This document shows positions 46,611 to 56,056 of a DNA stretch of 64,000 nt, one piece after another (position 1 is the first letter of the stretch; each line of letters starts with the position of its first letter). Where the stretch lies: positions 289,001-353,000 of the forward strand of contig NZ_CP014229.1 of NCBI RefSeq assembly GCF_001553605.1, read 5' to 3'. The stretch comes from Desulfovibrio fairfieldensis (GTDB lineage Bacteria; Desulfobacterota; Desulfovibrionia; Desulfovibrionales; Desulfovibrionaceae). The translations under genes and the position numbers were made by a program. The notes below the pieces were generated by a model that saw nothing but the letters and a program-made list of their open reading frames with translations, did not search any database and was not told the DNA's origin.

Positions 46611-46648
46611 CCCGGAGCGGGCATGCGCAGGCTCATGCCTGCTCCGGG
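46611..46648 (-). terminator. Hairpin after the chemoreceptor gene
   Basis: CCCGGAGCGGGCATG (46611-46625) pairs with CATGCCTGCTCCGGG (46634-46648) with one mismatch. It is 30-67 bp past the chemoreceptor stop. The minus-strand side lacks a clear T run, so termination may be weak. Confidence 0.55.
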
Positions 46649-46677
46649 CCGGAGGGTGTCAGGGAACAGGGGGATGG

Positions 46678-48750
46678 CTACTGCTGTTGCATCCGGGCCA
46701 CCAGAGCCCGCAAGCCCTCGGTCTGGGCCGCGAGCCCGGCCACGGCCCCGGCGGCTTCCGCCATGCTTTCGGCGGTCTGGCCGACCATGTTGTTGACCCG
46801 TTCGATATTGGCGTTGATCTCCTCCGAGGCGGCGGACTGCTGCTCGCTGGCCGCGGCAATGGCCTGAATCTGGTCGGCCGTGGCCTCTGCGGTGCTTACG
46901 ATGTCGGTCAGGGCGTGGCCGGAGTCATTGGCAAAGCCCGTGGCCTTGTCAATCTGGAGCACGGCGTTTTCCACCGAGGCCATGCTTTTGTTGGTGCTTT
47001 CCTGAATGGCCTGGATGGCGCTGCTCACGTCGTGGGTGGAAGCCATGGTTTTTTCGGCCAGTTTGCGCACCTCGTCAGCCACCACGGCAAAGCCGCGCCC
47101 GGCGTCGCCCGCGCGGGCGGCCTCAATGGCCGCATTCAGGGCCAGCAGGTTGGTCTGGTCCGCAATGTCGGAAATCACGGTCATGATCCGGCTGATGGCC
47201 CCGGCATGCTCGTTGAGTCGTTCCATGTCCGTGCGCAATTCCAGCGAAACCGCATGCACCCGCTCAATGCTTTGCAGCGACTGATGCACGACCTGCGCGC
47301 CGCTTTCGGCCTTGGCCCTGGTCTCGCCGGAGAACCGGGACGTGGTGGAGACATTGCGGGCCACTTCCTGCACTGTGGCGTTCATCTCATTGATGGCCGT
47401 GGCGGCTTCGGTCAGGCTTCGGGCCGATTCGGAGGCGATCCGGTCGGATTGCTCGATCTGGACCGAAAGCGCGCCGGAAGCGTCGGAAATGACCCGGATG
47501 GCCTTATCCAGGCTTTCGGCCACGCCCAGCATGGCTGTGGTCTTGGCCTGGGCCGCCGCGCCCGCCTCTTCCGCCCGCAACATGGAGGCGCGGGCCTTTT
47601 CTTCCTCACGGTGGGCTTTTTGTTCGCTTTCCTGGGAACGGCGCAGAGTCTCGTTGATATGGGCGAGCATTTTCGCAAAACTTTCGTACAGACTCAGCAG
47701 TTCGCCGGAAAACAGCACCCTGTCGGGCAGCGCGGCCTGTATGTCGCCGTCGGCAATGGTTTCGGAAGTGCTGCTGAGCAGTCCCAGGGGGCGGTTGATG
47801 CTGCGCAGGATGAGCGCGCCCAGAATGAAGACCGCCACGGCCATGACCAGGGAGAAGATCACGCTGATCCGCAGCATGGCGTAGGTGCCTGCAAAAACCT
47901 CGTCCGCGTCGATGGCGTAGACGTATTTCCAGCCGCGCTGGTCGCTGAAGATGTTGACCAGTACGTCCCGGCCGTTGACCTTGGCCATGTGCACGCCGTT
48001 GGGCATGGCGTAGATCGTGTCGAGGCCGGGCATTTTTTTGTCCGCCACCTTGCTGAACAGAGCTTCGGCGTTGCGGGTCGCCACGATGATGCCGCTGGGA
48101 TCAATAAGGGTCAGGCGGCCGGTGCGGCCGATCTCCATGGCGGAAATGCTTTTTGAAAGCGTGGCGAGGCTTACCTCGATGTAGGAGACGCCCGCCGTCC
48201 TGCCCCCGTCCTTGACCGTATGCACAAAGGAACACACGGGCGTGCCCGCCGCGTTCAGATAAACGGAATGGGCCGCGCCCGTGCCGCTGTCCTCGGCGGA
48301 CTGGTACCAGGGACGTTTGCGCGGATCGAAACCGGCGGGATAGGCAATGGGAGGGTACTCCAGAAAACCCCCGTCCGTGGAGCCCAGGCCCACGGCCAGG
48401 TAGGAAGCGCTGGATTCGGCAAGCTGTTCCAGTATCTTGTCCAGCTCCAGGGCCTGAGGGCTCATTTCCCGGCGCGTGTGGGTCTTGGACGCGCCCAGTC
48501 CGACATGGGAGGGAAGGTACCCGGCCGCTTCGGCCGTCTGCGGCAGCCCGGCCAGAAAGGCGCTGTTGTCCTCGGCGGTGTTGAAGAAGAGCGAAACATA
48601 GTTTGTGACGCTCTGGACGGTCGTTTTTGAGCCGCTTACCGCGATCTGGTAACTGTCCTTATAGGCGTAGTAGGCCATGAAGGACACCACGAGCACGATG
48701 GCCGCGATGAAGGAAGCCATAAGGCTGATGAGTTTGGCGCGTATGGTCAC
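46678..48750 (-). CDS. Methyl-accepting chemotaxis protein, dCache sensor
   Basis: A 690-residue chemoreceptor. I choose a GTG start at 48750, after GGAGCAG, which gives an N-terminus like the MCP at 2519 ([21 protein letters not shown]); the frame is open to 48951 but that extension is proline/arginine-rich and lacks a start signal. Order: membrane helix (about 8-30), periplasmic double Cache (about 35-285, with [13 protein letters not shown] and [11 protein letters not shown]), second helix (about 290-312), HAMP, coiled coil, signalling domain with [19 protein letters not shown]. It lies upstream of the hydrogenase operon on the same strand, but the long gap argues against one transcript. 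Confidence 0.9.
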   Translation of the reverse strand: MTIRAKLISLMASFIAAIVLVVSFMAYYAYKDSYQIAVSGSKTTVQSVTNYVSLFFNTAEDNSAFLAGLPQTAEAAGYLPSHVGLGASKTHTRREMSPQALELDKILEQLAESSASYLAVGLGSTDGGFLEYPPIAYPAGFDPRKRPWYQSAEDSGTGAAHSVYLNAAGTPVCSFVHTVKDGGRTAGVSYIEVSLATLSKSISAMEIGRTGRLTLIDPSGIIVATRNAEALFSKVADKKMPGLDTIYAMPNGVHMAKVNGRDVLVNIFSDQRGWKYVYAIDADEVFAGTYAMLRISVIFSLVMAVAVFILGALILRSINRPLGLLSSTSETIADGDIQAALPDRVLFSGELLSLYESFAKMLAHINETLRRSQESEQKAHREEEKARASMLRAEEAGAAAQAKTTAMLGVAESLDKAIRVISDASGALSVQIEQSDRIASESARSLTEAATAINEMNATVQEVARNVSTTSRFSGETRAKAESGAQVVHQSLQSIERVHAVSLELRTDMERLNEHAGAISRIMTVISDIADQTNLLALNAAIEAARAGDAGRGFAVVADEVRKLAEKTMASTHDVSSAIQAIQESTNKSMASVENAVLQIDKATGFANDSGHALTDIVSTAEATADQIQAIAAASEQQSAASEEINANIERVNNMVGQTAESMAEAAGAVAGLAAQTEGLRALVARMQQQ

Positions 48751-49262
48751 TGTCTGCTCCTGTAAGGCGCTGTCGCCGGGGCGTCGTAATGACGTCGGCC
48801 CGGCGCGCGGGGGCTGGCACGGACTTGTTCCGGCTTCTGATGTCGGGATGAAAAAAATGCGGGAACCGGGCGCCTCCCGGCGGCTCAGGCGCGCCGCGCA
48901 TTGCGCGGGCCCGTGCCGGGGGGGTGTCCCGCAGCATAGGTATATGTACATTATGTACGTTTATGAAACGTATAAGAAAATATGTGTTGTTGCAAGATGA
49001 ATCTGAAAAATGTATCAATCGTTATCTGTAAATATATCAATCGCGCTGCATATGGTATACGTAATTTTCTATATCGCTGAAAGATAATCTTGAGTTCATT
49101 TTTCTGGCTTTCAATATATCGCACATTTTATGTGTAGTATTCTTTGTGCTGGTATCCTGACAATACTGCGCATATATGTATAGATTTATCTACGGAAATG
49201 CGCAGCCGCCGCCCTGATCCACGCCCCTGCGGGTGAAGCGGGCCGCGCGGAGGCGACCCGTC
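48751..49262. other. AT-rich intergenic region with palindromes
   Basis: 512 bp with no convincing gene. Two adjacent palindromes lie at 48946-48958 (GTACATTATGTAC) and 48957-48971 (ACGTTTATGAAACGT), about 200 bp upstream of the chemoreceptor start; they may be an operator. 49000-49190 is strongly AT-rich. Confidence 0.45.
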
Positions 49263-49964
49263 TCAGCGGCTTGCCAGGGAGAGCAGCAGATTCCAGTCGC
49301 TGATCTGGACTTTGCGGGCGGTAAAGGAGGAGATCACGCCGTGCTGTTTGAGGCGTTGCAGGGCGCGGGCCAGGGTGGCCCGGTGGATGCCCAGCAGATC
49401 GGCCACTTCCTGCTGGGTCATGTGGCAGGGAAAGGCGCTTTGGCTGTTGTTTTTGCGGGCCAGGCTGAGGATGAAGCGGCAGAGGTGGATTTCGTGGCGG
49501 CCGGTGCCCATGTCCGCCAGAAAGGTATAGTGGATGAGCATCTTGATGCCCATGGAGCGCAGCAGGTTGGCGATCTGGACCGGGTGCTCGCGGATAAAGG
49601 CGGCGTCCTCCAGCAGATTTTCCGGAAAGCGCCAGATTTCGGACTCCGAGGTGCAGACAAAGCGTCCCTCGGGATTGTATCCGGCCAGGGTGCGCGCTTC
49701 ATTGAACAGGCAGCCCGGTTCGATGCACAGGGTGAGCCGTTCGCGGCCGCAGGAAGAGGTGTAGAAAATGCCCACCGAGCCACGGGACAGGTAGTACATG
49801 CCCCTGGTCTTCTGGTGTGGAATAACGGCGTCCTTGGGATAGACGGATCTGACGGCGTAGCGCAGCACGTCCTCCCAGGGCTTGTTGAGGTCGGCCACAT
49901 GCCCGATGCGGGCCATTTCCCCATCGGTCGAGTCGACGGGCGGGGTCTGAGCGGGGATTGTCAT
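49263..49964 (-). CDS. Crp/Fnr-family transcriptional regulator
   Basis: A 233-residue regulator starting at the ATG at 49964, after GGAG. The N-terminal cyclic-nucleotide-like beta barrel (KTRGMYYLSRGSVGIFYTSSCGRERLTLCIEPG) leads by a long helix to a winged helix-turn-helix (CHMTQQEVADLLGIHRATLARALQRLKQHGVI). It lacks the N-terminal cysteine cluster of FNR, so it probably senses something other than oxygen through an Fe-S cluster. It is downstream of the aldehyde and alcohol dehydrogenase genes on the same strand. The 16-bp sequence upstream of the alcohol dehydrogenase and dctP has Crp/Fnr geometry and is a good candidate target. Confidence 0.87.
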   Translation of the reverse strand: MTIPAQTPPVDSTDGEMARIGHVADLNKPWEDVLRYAVRSVYPKDAVIPHQKTRGMYYLSRGSVGIFYTSSCGRERLTLCIEPGCLFNEARTLAGYNPEGRFVCTSESEIWRFPENLLEDAAFIREHPVQIANLLRSMGIKMLIHYTFLADMGTGRHEIHLCRFILSLARKNNSQSAFPCHMTQQEVADLLGIHRATLARALQRLKQHGVISSFTARKVQISDWNLLLSLASR

Positions 49965-49978
49965 AGACTGCTCCGGAA

Positions 49979-50006
49979 CGGCGGGAGGGGAAAACCCCTC
50001 CCGCCG
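49979..50006 (-). other. Perfect hairpin upstream of the Crp/Fnr gene
   Basis: A 12-bp perfect GC stem (CGGCGGGAGGGG at 49979-49990, complement at 49995-50006) with a four-base loop, 15 bp before the regulator's ATG. It could terminate the upstream operon weakly or affect translation of the regulator. Confidence 0.55.
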
Positions 50007-50196
50007 CGTATGGCGCGGCCTGAAGCGTTCGGGTTCTGGGAATGTCCCGTCGCTCCGCGCGGATTCCCCATCGAATCCGCGCCGTGAACCTGTCGCGGGG
50101 TGCATTGCCGTCAACTTCCGGTTGCCGGGAAGACCGGCGGCTGACGGCCGGCGGTGTGCCGCGCCGTCAGGCGACAGGTGTAAGCGCGATGCGCTG

Positions 50197-51729
50197 TTAC
50201 GATGCCACGCAGGATCGTATTGATGTATTGGCGGCGGGCTTGGGCGCCTGCCCCTTGGGATGATGTGTGCGCACGGTGGTGACTTTGTTCTGGGTGAAGA
50301 AGTTCAGGCCGTCCTTGCCCTGAACCTTGTCCGTGCCCAGCAGCGAGCCCTTGATGCCGCCGAAGGGCACATAGGGATGCGGCGCGCAGATGCCCACGTT
50401 CACGCCCACCATGCCCACGTCGGCCAGACGGCTGAAGCGCTCGATGTAATAGGCGTTCTGGGTGAAGATGCACGCGCCGTTGCCGAATTCCGAAGCCCGG
50501 ATCAGGTTGAGGGCGTCGTCCATGTCCGCCACCTTGATGGTGGCTACCAGCGGCCCGAAGACTTCGGTGGTGAACAGGGGGTTGCAGGGGGTCACGTCCC
50601 TGATGATGGTGGGCCCCACGAAGAAGCCGTTTTTGTTCTTTTCGGGCAGGACGGGATTGCGCCCATCAAGAATAAGTTCGCAATTGCCGTGGGCAAGGGC
50701 GATGTCCACGTACTTGGCGACATTGTCGGCGGCTGCGCGGGAGATCAGCGGTCCCATGTAGACGTCGGGATCAAAGGCGTCGCCCACCTTGACGGTTTTG
50801 GAGGCTTCCAGAATGCGCTCCATGACCGTGTCGTAGATTTCGGGCACGGCGGCCACGATGGACCCGGCCAGGCAGCGCTGCCCGGCCGAGCCGTAGCAGG
50901 AGTTGAGGAAGTTGTTCACAAAGATGTCCAGATTGGCGTCTTCCATGACCAGAAGCATGTTCTTGGCCCCGCCCAGGAGCATGGAACGCTTGGCCCCTCT
51001 GGCGCAGCCCTCGGCCATTTTTTTGGCCGTGGGCGTGGAACCCACTAGGCAGACTCCGGCCATGCGCGGGTCTTCATACCAGGTGCCGGGAATGGAGCGG
51101 TCGCCGTGGATCACGTTGACCACGCCCGCGGGCAGGCCGATTTCCTGGAAGAGCTCGCAGATGAGCTGCATAAAGTAGGGCGACTGGGTGGAAGGCTTGA
51201 AGATGAAGGTATTGCCCGCCGCGATGGCGTAGGGGATGAACCAGCCGAAGACCAGGGCCGGGAAGTTGAAGGGGGCCACGCCGCCGAACACGCCCAGGGA
51301 CTGCCGCACGACCTTGACGGAAATGCTGCTTGAGATCTGGTCCAGAATGTCGCCCTGGATCAGGGAAGGCGTGCCGCAGGCGGATTCCAGAATCTCGATG
51401 ACGCGCTGCACTTCGCCGCGCGCTTCGGAGATGTGCTTGGCCTGGTCCCAGGCAATGCCCTGGGCCAGTTTTTCGTGATTGCGGATCATGGCCTCGCGCA
51501 GCTTGAAGATATAGGCCACGCGCTTGGCCACCGGGACTTCGCGCCAGGTCTGGTAGGCCTCCCAGGCCGTGGCGATGGCCGCTTCGCAGGCATCCGCCCC
51601 GGACATGGGCACTTCGCCGATCTGTTCGCCGGTGGAGGGGTTGTACAAAGGCTTGACCGGCGTGCCTGCTTCTTCACGCCACTGGCCGTTGATGAAGTTT
51701 TTGATCTTGACGTAGGGAAAGTCGGACAT
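50197..51729 (-). CDS. Aldehyde dehydrogenase, CoA-acylating (methylmalonate-semialdehyde type)
   Basis: A 510-residue ALDH-superfamily enzyme closest in pattern to methylmalonate-semialdehyde dehydrogenases: FINGQWREEAG, GGVAPFNFPALVFGWFIPYA, FKPSTQSP and catalytic Cys in GSAGQRCLAGS. The position of the general-base Glu of hydrolytic ALDHs is replaced (LLGGAKNMLLVME), as in CoA-dependent acylating members, so the likely product is an acyl-CoA. It lies 69 bp after the iron-type alcohol dehydrogenase, suggesting alcohol to aldehyde to acyl-CoA. The C-terminal 20 residues are a weakly conserved tail. The physiological aldehyde is not visible. Confidence 0.85.
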   Translation of the reverse strand: MSDFPYVKIKNFINGQWREEAGTPVKPLYNPSTGEQIGEVPMSGADACEAAIATAWEAYQTWREVPVAKRVAYIFKLREAMIRNHEKLAQGIAWDQAKHISEARGEVQRVIEILESACGTPSLIQGDILDQISSSISVKVVRQSLGVFGGVAPFNFPALVFGWFIPYAIAAGNTFIFKPSTQSPYFMQLICELFQEIGLPAGVVNVIHGDRSIPGTWYEDPRMAGVCLVGSTPTAKKMAEGCARGAKRSMLLGGAKNMLLVMEDANLDIFVNNFLNSCYGSAGQRCLAGSIVAAVPEIYDTVMERILEASKTVKVGDAFDPDVYMGPLISRAAADNVAKYVDIALAHGNCELILDGRNPVLPEKNKNGFFVGPTIIRDVTPCNPLFTTEVFGPLVATIKVADMDDALNLIRASEFGNGACIFTQNAYYIERFSRLADVGMVGVNVGICAPHPYVPFGGIKGSLLGTDKVQGKDGLNFFTQNKVTTVRTHHPKGQAPKPAANTSIRSCVAS

Positions 51730-51798
51730 GGTCTGCTCCTGTGCCCCTGAGGGCGGTTGCGTGTTGCGCGCGGAGAGGGTGTGCCGCGTCGGGTGTTC

Positions 51799-52950
51799 TC
51801 AGTAAAATTGCTCCAGCAGCTTCTCCAGCACGTCGGCGGTGCCCTTGCGCGGATTGCTGTCCATCAGCCGTTTGTAGGCCGCGCCCAGTTCGGCCACGCC
51901 GCGCAGTTCTTCCCGGTGGATGCCGTAGTTGGACAGGCCCTGCTTGATGCCCAGGTCGTCCATGAGGCTTACGAAGCCCGCGGCGGCGCTTTTGGCTTTT
52001 TCGCGCACCGAGGCCCCGGCCGGGGCGCTGCCCAGGATTTCGGCGATGACCGCGAATTTTTCGGGAGCGGCCAGGGCGTTGAAGCTCATGCCCATGGGCG
52101 CGCACACCGCCATCATCAGGCCGTGGGGGATGTGGTGCTCCGAGGGCACGGACATGCCCAGGGCGTGGATGATGCCGTTCTGGGTGTTGGAAAATCCCAT
52201 GCCGCTGATGGCCGCGCCGTAGAGCATCTGCTCGCGCGCTTCCATATTGCCGCCGTTGGCGTAGACTTTGCGGATATTGTCGGAGATCATGCGCATGGCC
52301 TGGAGGTTCAGGGCGTCCGTGAAGGGCGTGGCGTGCAGGCTCACGTAGGACTCGATGCAGTGCACCAGGGCGTCCAGGCCGGTGATGGCCGTGTAAAAGG
52401 GCGGCAGGCCCGCGGTCAGCTCGGGGTCCAGCAGAACCACCTTGGCGTAGAGATAGTCGCTGACCGTGCCTTGCTTGGAATCGGTGATCGGGTCATTGAG
52501 CACCGCGTTGGAGGTCATTTCGCTGCCCGTGCCCGCCGTGGTGGGAATCAGGATGGTGGGCATGCAGGCCGAGGGCACCTTGTGCAGGCCGAAATAGCGG
52601 CTCATGGGGCCTTCGTGCACGGCCAGCAGGGCCGTGGCCTTGGTGCTGTCCAGGGCGCTGCCCCCGCCCAGGCCCACCAGCAGTTCCACCTTGTTCTGCC
52701 TGACCCAGGCGGCGGCCTTTTCAATGGACGCCGGGGTGGGGTCCAGCTCGGCCTGGTCATAGAGCAGGGCTTCCACGCCCGCGCCCTTGAGGGAAGCCAT
52801 CAGAGGCGTATGGATGCCCGCGTCCACCAAGCCTTTGTCCGTGATCACGGCCACCGTGCGGCAGCCGAGGCGCAGAACCTCGTCACCCAGTTTCGCCGCG
52901 ACGCCCCGGCCGTACACCACCCGCTCAACAGTTTGGAAACTCGAAAACAT
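51799..52950 (-). CDS. Iron-type (group III) alcohol dehydrogenase
   Basis: A 383-residue Fe-ADH family enzyme, cytoplasmic and NAD-dependent. I start it at the ATG at 52950 after AGGAGG. The cofactor loop GLGGGSALDSTKA and TTAGTGSEMTSNAV, and the metal ligands in GLDALVHCIESYVS and HALGMSVPSEHHIPHG, are intact. It would oxidise a short alcohol, or reduce the aldehyde, alongside the ALDH. Family members include lactaldehyde reductase, 4-hydroxybutyrate dehydrogenase and the sulfoacetaldehyde reductase SarD of Bilophila, so several substrates are possible. An operator-like palindrome lies about 100 bp upstream. Confidence 0.9.
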   Translation of the reverse strand: MFSSFQTVERVVYGRGVAAKLGDEVLRLGCRTVAVITDKGLVDAGIHTPLMASLKGAGVEALLYDQAELDPTPASIEKAAAWVRQNKVELLVGLGGGSALDSTKATALLAVHEGPMSRYFGLHKVPSACMPTILIPTTAGTGSEMTSNAVLNDPITDSKQGTVSDYLYAKVVLLDPELTAGLPPFYTAITGLDALVHCIESYVSLHATPFTDALNLQAMRMISDNIRKVYANGGNMEAREQMLYGAAISGMGFSNTQNGIIHALGMSVPSEHHIPHGLMMAVCAPMGMSFNALAAPEKFAVIAEILGSAPAGASVREKAKSAAAGFVSLMDDLGIKQGLSNYGIHREELRGVAELGAAYKRLMDSNPRKGTADVLEKLLEQFY

Positions 52951-53047
52951 AGTCTTGCTCTCCTCCTGATACTGAAGTGATCCCGGCGGCAGGCTTTCCA
53001 CCTTCCGGCGGTTTCCATCATGTTTTTGCTTTTTGGGTCCGTTTTTC

Positions 53048-53063
53048 TATCGCAAATGCGACA
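53048..53063. promoter_or_regulatory. Shared operator, copy 1 (upstream of alcohol dehydrogenase)
   Basis: TATCGCAAATGCGACA contains the dyad TCGCA-AA-TGCGA and reads as TATCG-N6-CGACA, the 5-6-5 geometry of Crp/Fnr sites. An identical 16-mer is at 57388-57403. It lies 98-113 bp before the alcohol dehydrogenase ATG. Confidence 0.65.
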
Positions 53064-53123
53064 CGCGTCTTTTTTTCGGAGAAAAGGTCGGAAACTGGCC
53101 ATTAGAATAATTTCAAAAAGAAA

Positions 53124-53156
53124 GAGGCCCGCCCGGTCAGTTGCCGGGCGGGCCTC
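53124..53156 (-). terminator. Terminator of the TRAP operon
   Basis: GAGGCCCGCCCGG (53124-53136) and its exact complement (53144-53156) flank a seven-base loop; on the minus strand the stem is followed by TTTCTTTTTG. It ends transcription coming from dctP-dctQ-dctM and the small secreted protein gene. Confidence 0.9.
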
Positions 53157-53214
53157 TCAGCCACTATAAAAACGGGTCTGCTTGGAGCGGTTTACCTTGG
53201 AAAATGACTCCGCT

Positions 53215-53934
53215 CTAATGGTTATAGGTCTGCAGCTCCAGCACCGGCAGGCTGAAATCCACCAGTATATTGGCAACACCGCCCTTGCCGTCGCCCAGCA
53301 GGGTCACTTCCGCTTCACGCGTTTCAGCCGCCACCACCTGCAGGAGTTCGGAGAGATTACGCGCCGTGACTTTTGTTTCGCGGCTTATCTTTCGGGTGTC
53401 GAACCAGGCGTAACTCATTCGATTCGGATTTTCCTTTTTATGCAGTTTTTCGATGCGGCCTTGCAGGCCTTGGGGACCATCAACCTTGAGGGCGGCCACG
53501 AAGTCAAGACGGACGCCGTCCGCCAGCATGGCCAGCATTTCAAATCCCATATCCCGCAAACTGTTGTTGACCGCCTCCAGTCGTTTGCCGGTATAGGCTT
53601 CCACGAGGCTTACGCGCACCAGAGCATCCCGGCGGAATTCCAGGCGCACGCTCCAGGGCAGTCCGGCAAAGTCGGCCTCAGGCAGCAGGACGTCCCCGGC
53701 GAAGTCGCCCTTGCCCGGCGCTGCTCCCGGCAGTTTCATGGCCTGCGCCCGTGGCAGGCCGAAGGTGTAGGAAGCGAAAAGCTTGGGCGCGGTCTGCTGC
53801 GGGGCGGCGCATTCCGATGCCGTGGCGCAGGTCCGGGCGGCGCTTGGCGCGGCATGGGCGCCCGCTGGCCGGAAGAGCATTCCGGCCAGAAGCAGGCAGC
53901 AGAGAATCGGCAGAATGGTGGTAACGCGCATGGG
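53215..53934 (-). CDS. Secreted protein of unknown function, TRAP-associated
   Basis: A 239-residue protein with a signal peptide (MRVTTILPILCCLLLAGMLFRPAGAHA). The start at 53934 has GGAG upstream; 53958 is the alternative. The mature part shows no family I recognise. It includes KLFASYTFGLPRAQAMKL, LPWSVRLEFRRDALVRVSLV and a C-terminal beta-rich segment ANILVDFSLPVLELQ. It follows dctM by 56 bp on the same strand and precedes the operon terminator, so it may be a periplasmic accessory of the transporter. Confidence 0.65.
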   Translation of the reverse strand, partial: PMRVTTILPILCCLLLAGMLFRPAGAHAAPSAARTCATASECAAPQQTAPKLFASYTFGLPRAQAMKLPGAAPGKGDFAGDVLLPEADFAGLPWSVRLEFRRDALVRVSLVEAYTGKRLEAVNNSLRDMGFEMLAMLADGVRLDFVAALKVDGPQGLQGRIEKLHKKENPNRMSYAWFDTRKISRETKVTARNLSELLQVVAAETREAEVTLLGDGKGGVANILVDFSLPVLELQTYNH

Positions 53935-53990
53935 CACTCCGTGCGTTGCGGCGTGCACGGCGGAAATTTTCCACCGCGCACGGTATCTGC

Positions 53991-55313
53991 TTATTGTTTT
54001 AGATAATTGGGCAGCCAGGTCACGATGGCCGGGAACAGAATGATCAGGATAAGCCCCACCAACTGGCAGCCGATATACTGGAACATGCCCTTATAGATGT
54101 CATTCAGCGGCCAGTGCGGCAGGCTGCCCTTGATGAAGTAACAGGAAAGGGCCACAGGCGGCGAGAGCCAGGATGTCTGCAGGGTCACGGCCACCACCAG
54201 GCAGAACCAGAGCTTGTCGAACTGCATGGCTTCCACCACAGGGATAAGCAGCGGCACCAGAATAAGCACGATAGGCACCCACTCCATGGCCCAGCCCATG
54301 AAGAAGATGATGGCCATGATCAGAAACAGCATGAACATGGGGGCGATGTCCATGCCCAGCAGGGCGTTGGAAAGGGCCACGGCACCGCCCAGACGGGAAA
54401 AGACGGAACCGAAGAAGTTGCAGGAGGCGATCATGATCAGGATCATGGACGAAAGCAGGATGGTGCTGTGCAGGGCCTTGGCCAGCCCTTTCCAGGTGAA
54501 CTTGCGGTAGACGATGACCAGAGCCAACGCGCCGAATGCGCCGCAGGCCGAAGCCTCGGTGGGCGTGGCGATGCCGCAGAGGATGCTGCCCAGGGTGGAG
54601 AAAATGAGGATGGCCAGGGGCACCGCGCCGATGAGCAGCTCCTTGAGTACGAGGGCCATGCTGGCGGCGCGTTCTTCTTTGGGCAGGGGCGGCCCGTACT
54701 GGGGCCAGATGGCGCACTTGATCAGCGAATAGGCGACGTAGATACCGGCCAGCAGAAGGCCGGGCAGGATGGCGGCGGCAAAAAGGTCCGTGATGGGCAG
54801 GCCCATGATGGGACCGAGCACCACCAGCATGATGCTGGGCGGAATGAGGATGCCCAGTGTTCCGGCGGCGGCTATGCAGCCCGCGCCCATGCGGATGTCG
54901 TAGCCGCTGCGGCGCATGGAGGGTTCGGCCATGATGCAGAGCAGGTTGACCGAAGAGCCCACAATACCCGTGGCCGCGGCAAAAATAGTGCCCGTCAGGC
55001 TGATGGCTCCATATAGGGAGCCGGGCAGGCGGGCCAGCAACAGTTGGAATGATCGGAACAGTCTGTCCATGAGCCCCGCGCCTTCCAGGAGATAACCCAT
55101 GAGCAGAAAGAAGGGGATCGCACCCATGACCGGGTCGCTCATGACCTGCCAGAACTGGATGGTCAGCAAATGGAAGACCAATTTGCCGAAGCCGAGAAAA
55201 CCGAACAGCAGTCCGCTGAAAATCATGGTGTAGGAAATGGGGAAGCCCGTGCAGAACAGGCCGAACATGGAGATGATGGACAGGACCGCCAGCATTTCAT
55301 TTGATATATCCAT
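53991..55313 (-). CDS. dctM: TRAP transporter large permease DctM
   Basis: A 440-residue inner-membrane protein with about a dozen hydrophobic helices. Family stretches include FPISYTMIFSGLLFGFLGFG, a GYLLEGAGLMDRLF segment, a FAAATGIVGSSVNLLCIMAEPSM segment and AAGTLGILIPPSIMLVVLG. It forms the Na+-coupled channel of a tripartite ATP-independent periplasmic transporter with DctQ and DctP. It begins 34 bp after dctQ. Confidence 0.93.
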   Translation of the reverse strand: MDISNEMLAVLSIISMFGLFCTGFPISYTMIFSGLLFGFLGFGKLVFHLLTIQFWQVMSDPVMGAIPFFLLMGYLLEGAGLMDRLFRSFQLLLARLPGSLYGAISLTGTIFAAATGIVGSSVNLLCIMAEPSMRRSGYDIRMGAGCIAAAGTLGILIPPSIMLVVLGPIMGLPITDLFAAAILPGLLLAGIYVAYSLIKCAIWPQYGPPLPKEERAASMALVLKELLIGAVPLAILIFSTLGSILCGIATPTEASACGAFGALALVIVYRKFTWKGLAKALHSTILLSSMILIMIASCNFFGSVFSRLGGAVALSNALLGMDIAPMFMLFLIMAIIFFMGWAMEWVPIVLILVPLLIPVVEAMQFDKLWFCLVVAVTLQTSWLSPPVALSCYFIKGSLPHWPLNDIYKGMFQYIGCQLVGLILIILFPAIVTWLPNYLKQ

Positions 55314-55347
55314 GAGGGTGATCTCCTTCAGATGCCCTGACCGGCGG

Positions 55348-55932
55348 CTAGTCCTTGGCCTCGCCGAGTTGTTCGCTGTTCCAGAGGTTTTGGCCGGTTT
55401 TCCAGCGGTAATAACATTTGATCGCCTCAGAGATGCCCTGCAGCAGGGTCAGCGCCACACATACCGGAATAGCCATTTTGGCGGGCCAGATGACGGGCAT
55501 CCACGGACTGGTGACGGAAACCTCGTTCTGGATGAAAGACTTCCAGGCATACGCGGTGGCGATATACAAAAAGACCAAATGCGCGGGGAAGAAGAAAATG
55601 ATGTAGTTGGCCAGGTCCACGGCGGCTTTGGTTCTGACCGACCAGGAATGGTAGAAAAAATCCGTGCGGATGTGGTTGCCGGTCAGCAGGCAGTAGGGGG
55701 AGCCGAGCATGAAGTGGATGGCGTAGAGTATCATGGCCATGTCCATGGCCCAGATGGACGGCGCGGTGAAGACGTTGCGCATGATCACTTCGTACATCAC
55801 GGAAAGCATCATGGGGATGGCCAGCCATGAGGTCAGCTTACCCACGCCGGTGTTGAACCTGTCCACGGCGGCGACGATTCTTTTGGGGCCCGGCGCTACC
55901 CGCGCCATGGCCAGTTCAAGCGATTGAGACAT
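55348..55932 (-). CDS. dctQ: TRAP transporter small permease DctQ
   Basis: A 194-residue membrane protein with four predicted helices; the start at 55932 follows AGGAGG (the open frame continues to 56085). The segment SVMYEVIMRNVFTAPSIWAMDMA and GNHIRTDFFYHSW are typical of DctQ. It pairs with DctM. A 124-bp gap with a GC hairpin (around 56014-56047) separates it from dctP and would favour more binding protein than permease. Confidence 0.92.
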   Translation of the reverse strand: MSQSLELAMARVAPGPKRIVAAVDRFNTGVGKLTSWLAIPMMLSVMYEVIMRNVFTAPSIWAMDMAMILYAIHFMLGSPYCLLTGNHIRTDFFYHSWSVRTKAAVDLANYIIFFFPAHLVFLYIATAYAWKSFIQNEVSVTSPWMPVIWPAKMAIPVCVALTLLQGISEAIKCYYRWKTGQNLWNSEQLGEAKD

Positions 55933-56056
55933 TGCGTCCTCCTGAAACAGTCCGGCATGCGCTTTTTCGCGCGGCGTCGGGTCGGGCTGAAGAGCTGACG
56001 ACGCGTGCCGTCGGGCGCGCGCGGGGGCATGGGCTCCCGCGCGCCGGGCATGCGGT

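Larger units (their letters stand above)
46170..46677. other. Long regulatory region upstream of hydG
   Basis: This 508-bp gap between the chemoreceptor and hydG has no gene. It is AT-rich in patches and holds three pairs of GTGTTAC-like half-sites with a 20-bp period (see separate entries), plus a GC hairpin at 46611-46648 after the chemoreceptor stop. Confidence 0.6.

Noticed and set aside
49093-49130. Half-match to the TATCGCA operator in the AT-rich gap before the Crp/Fnr 3' end
   Set aside because: Only one arm is present, and the position is downstream of the regulator gene.
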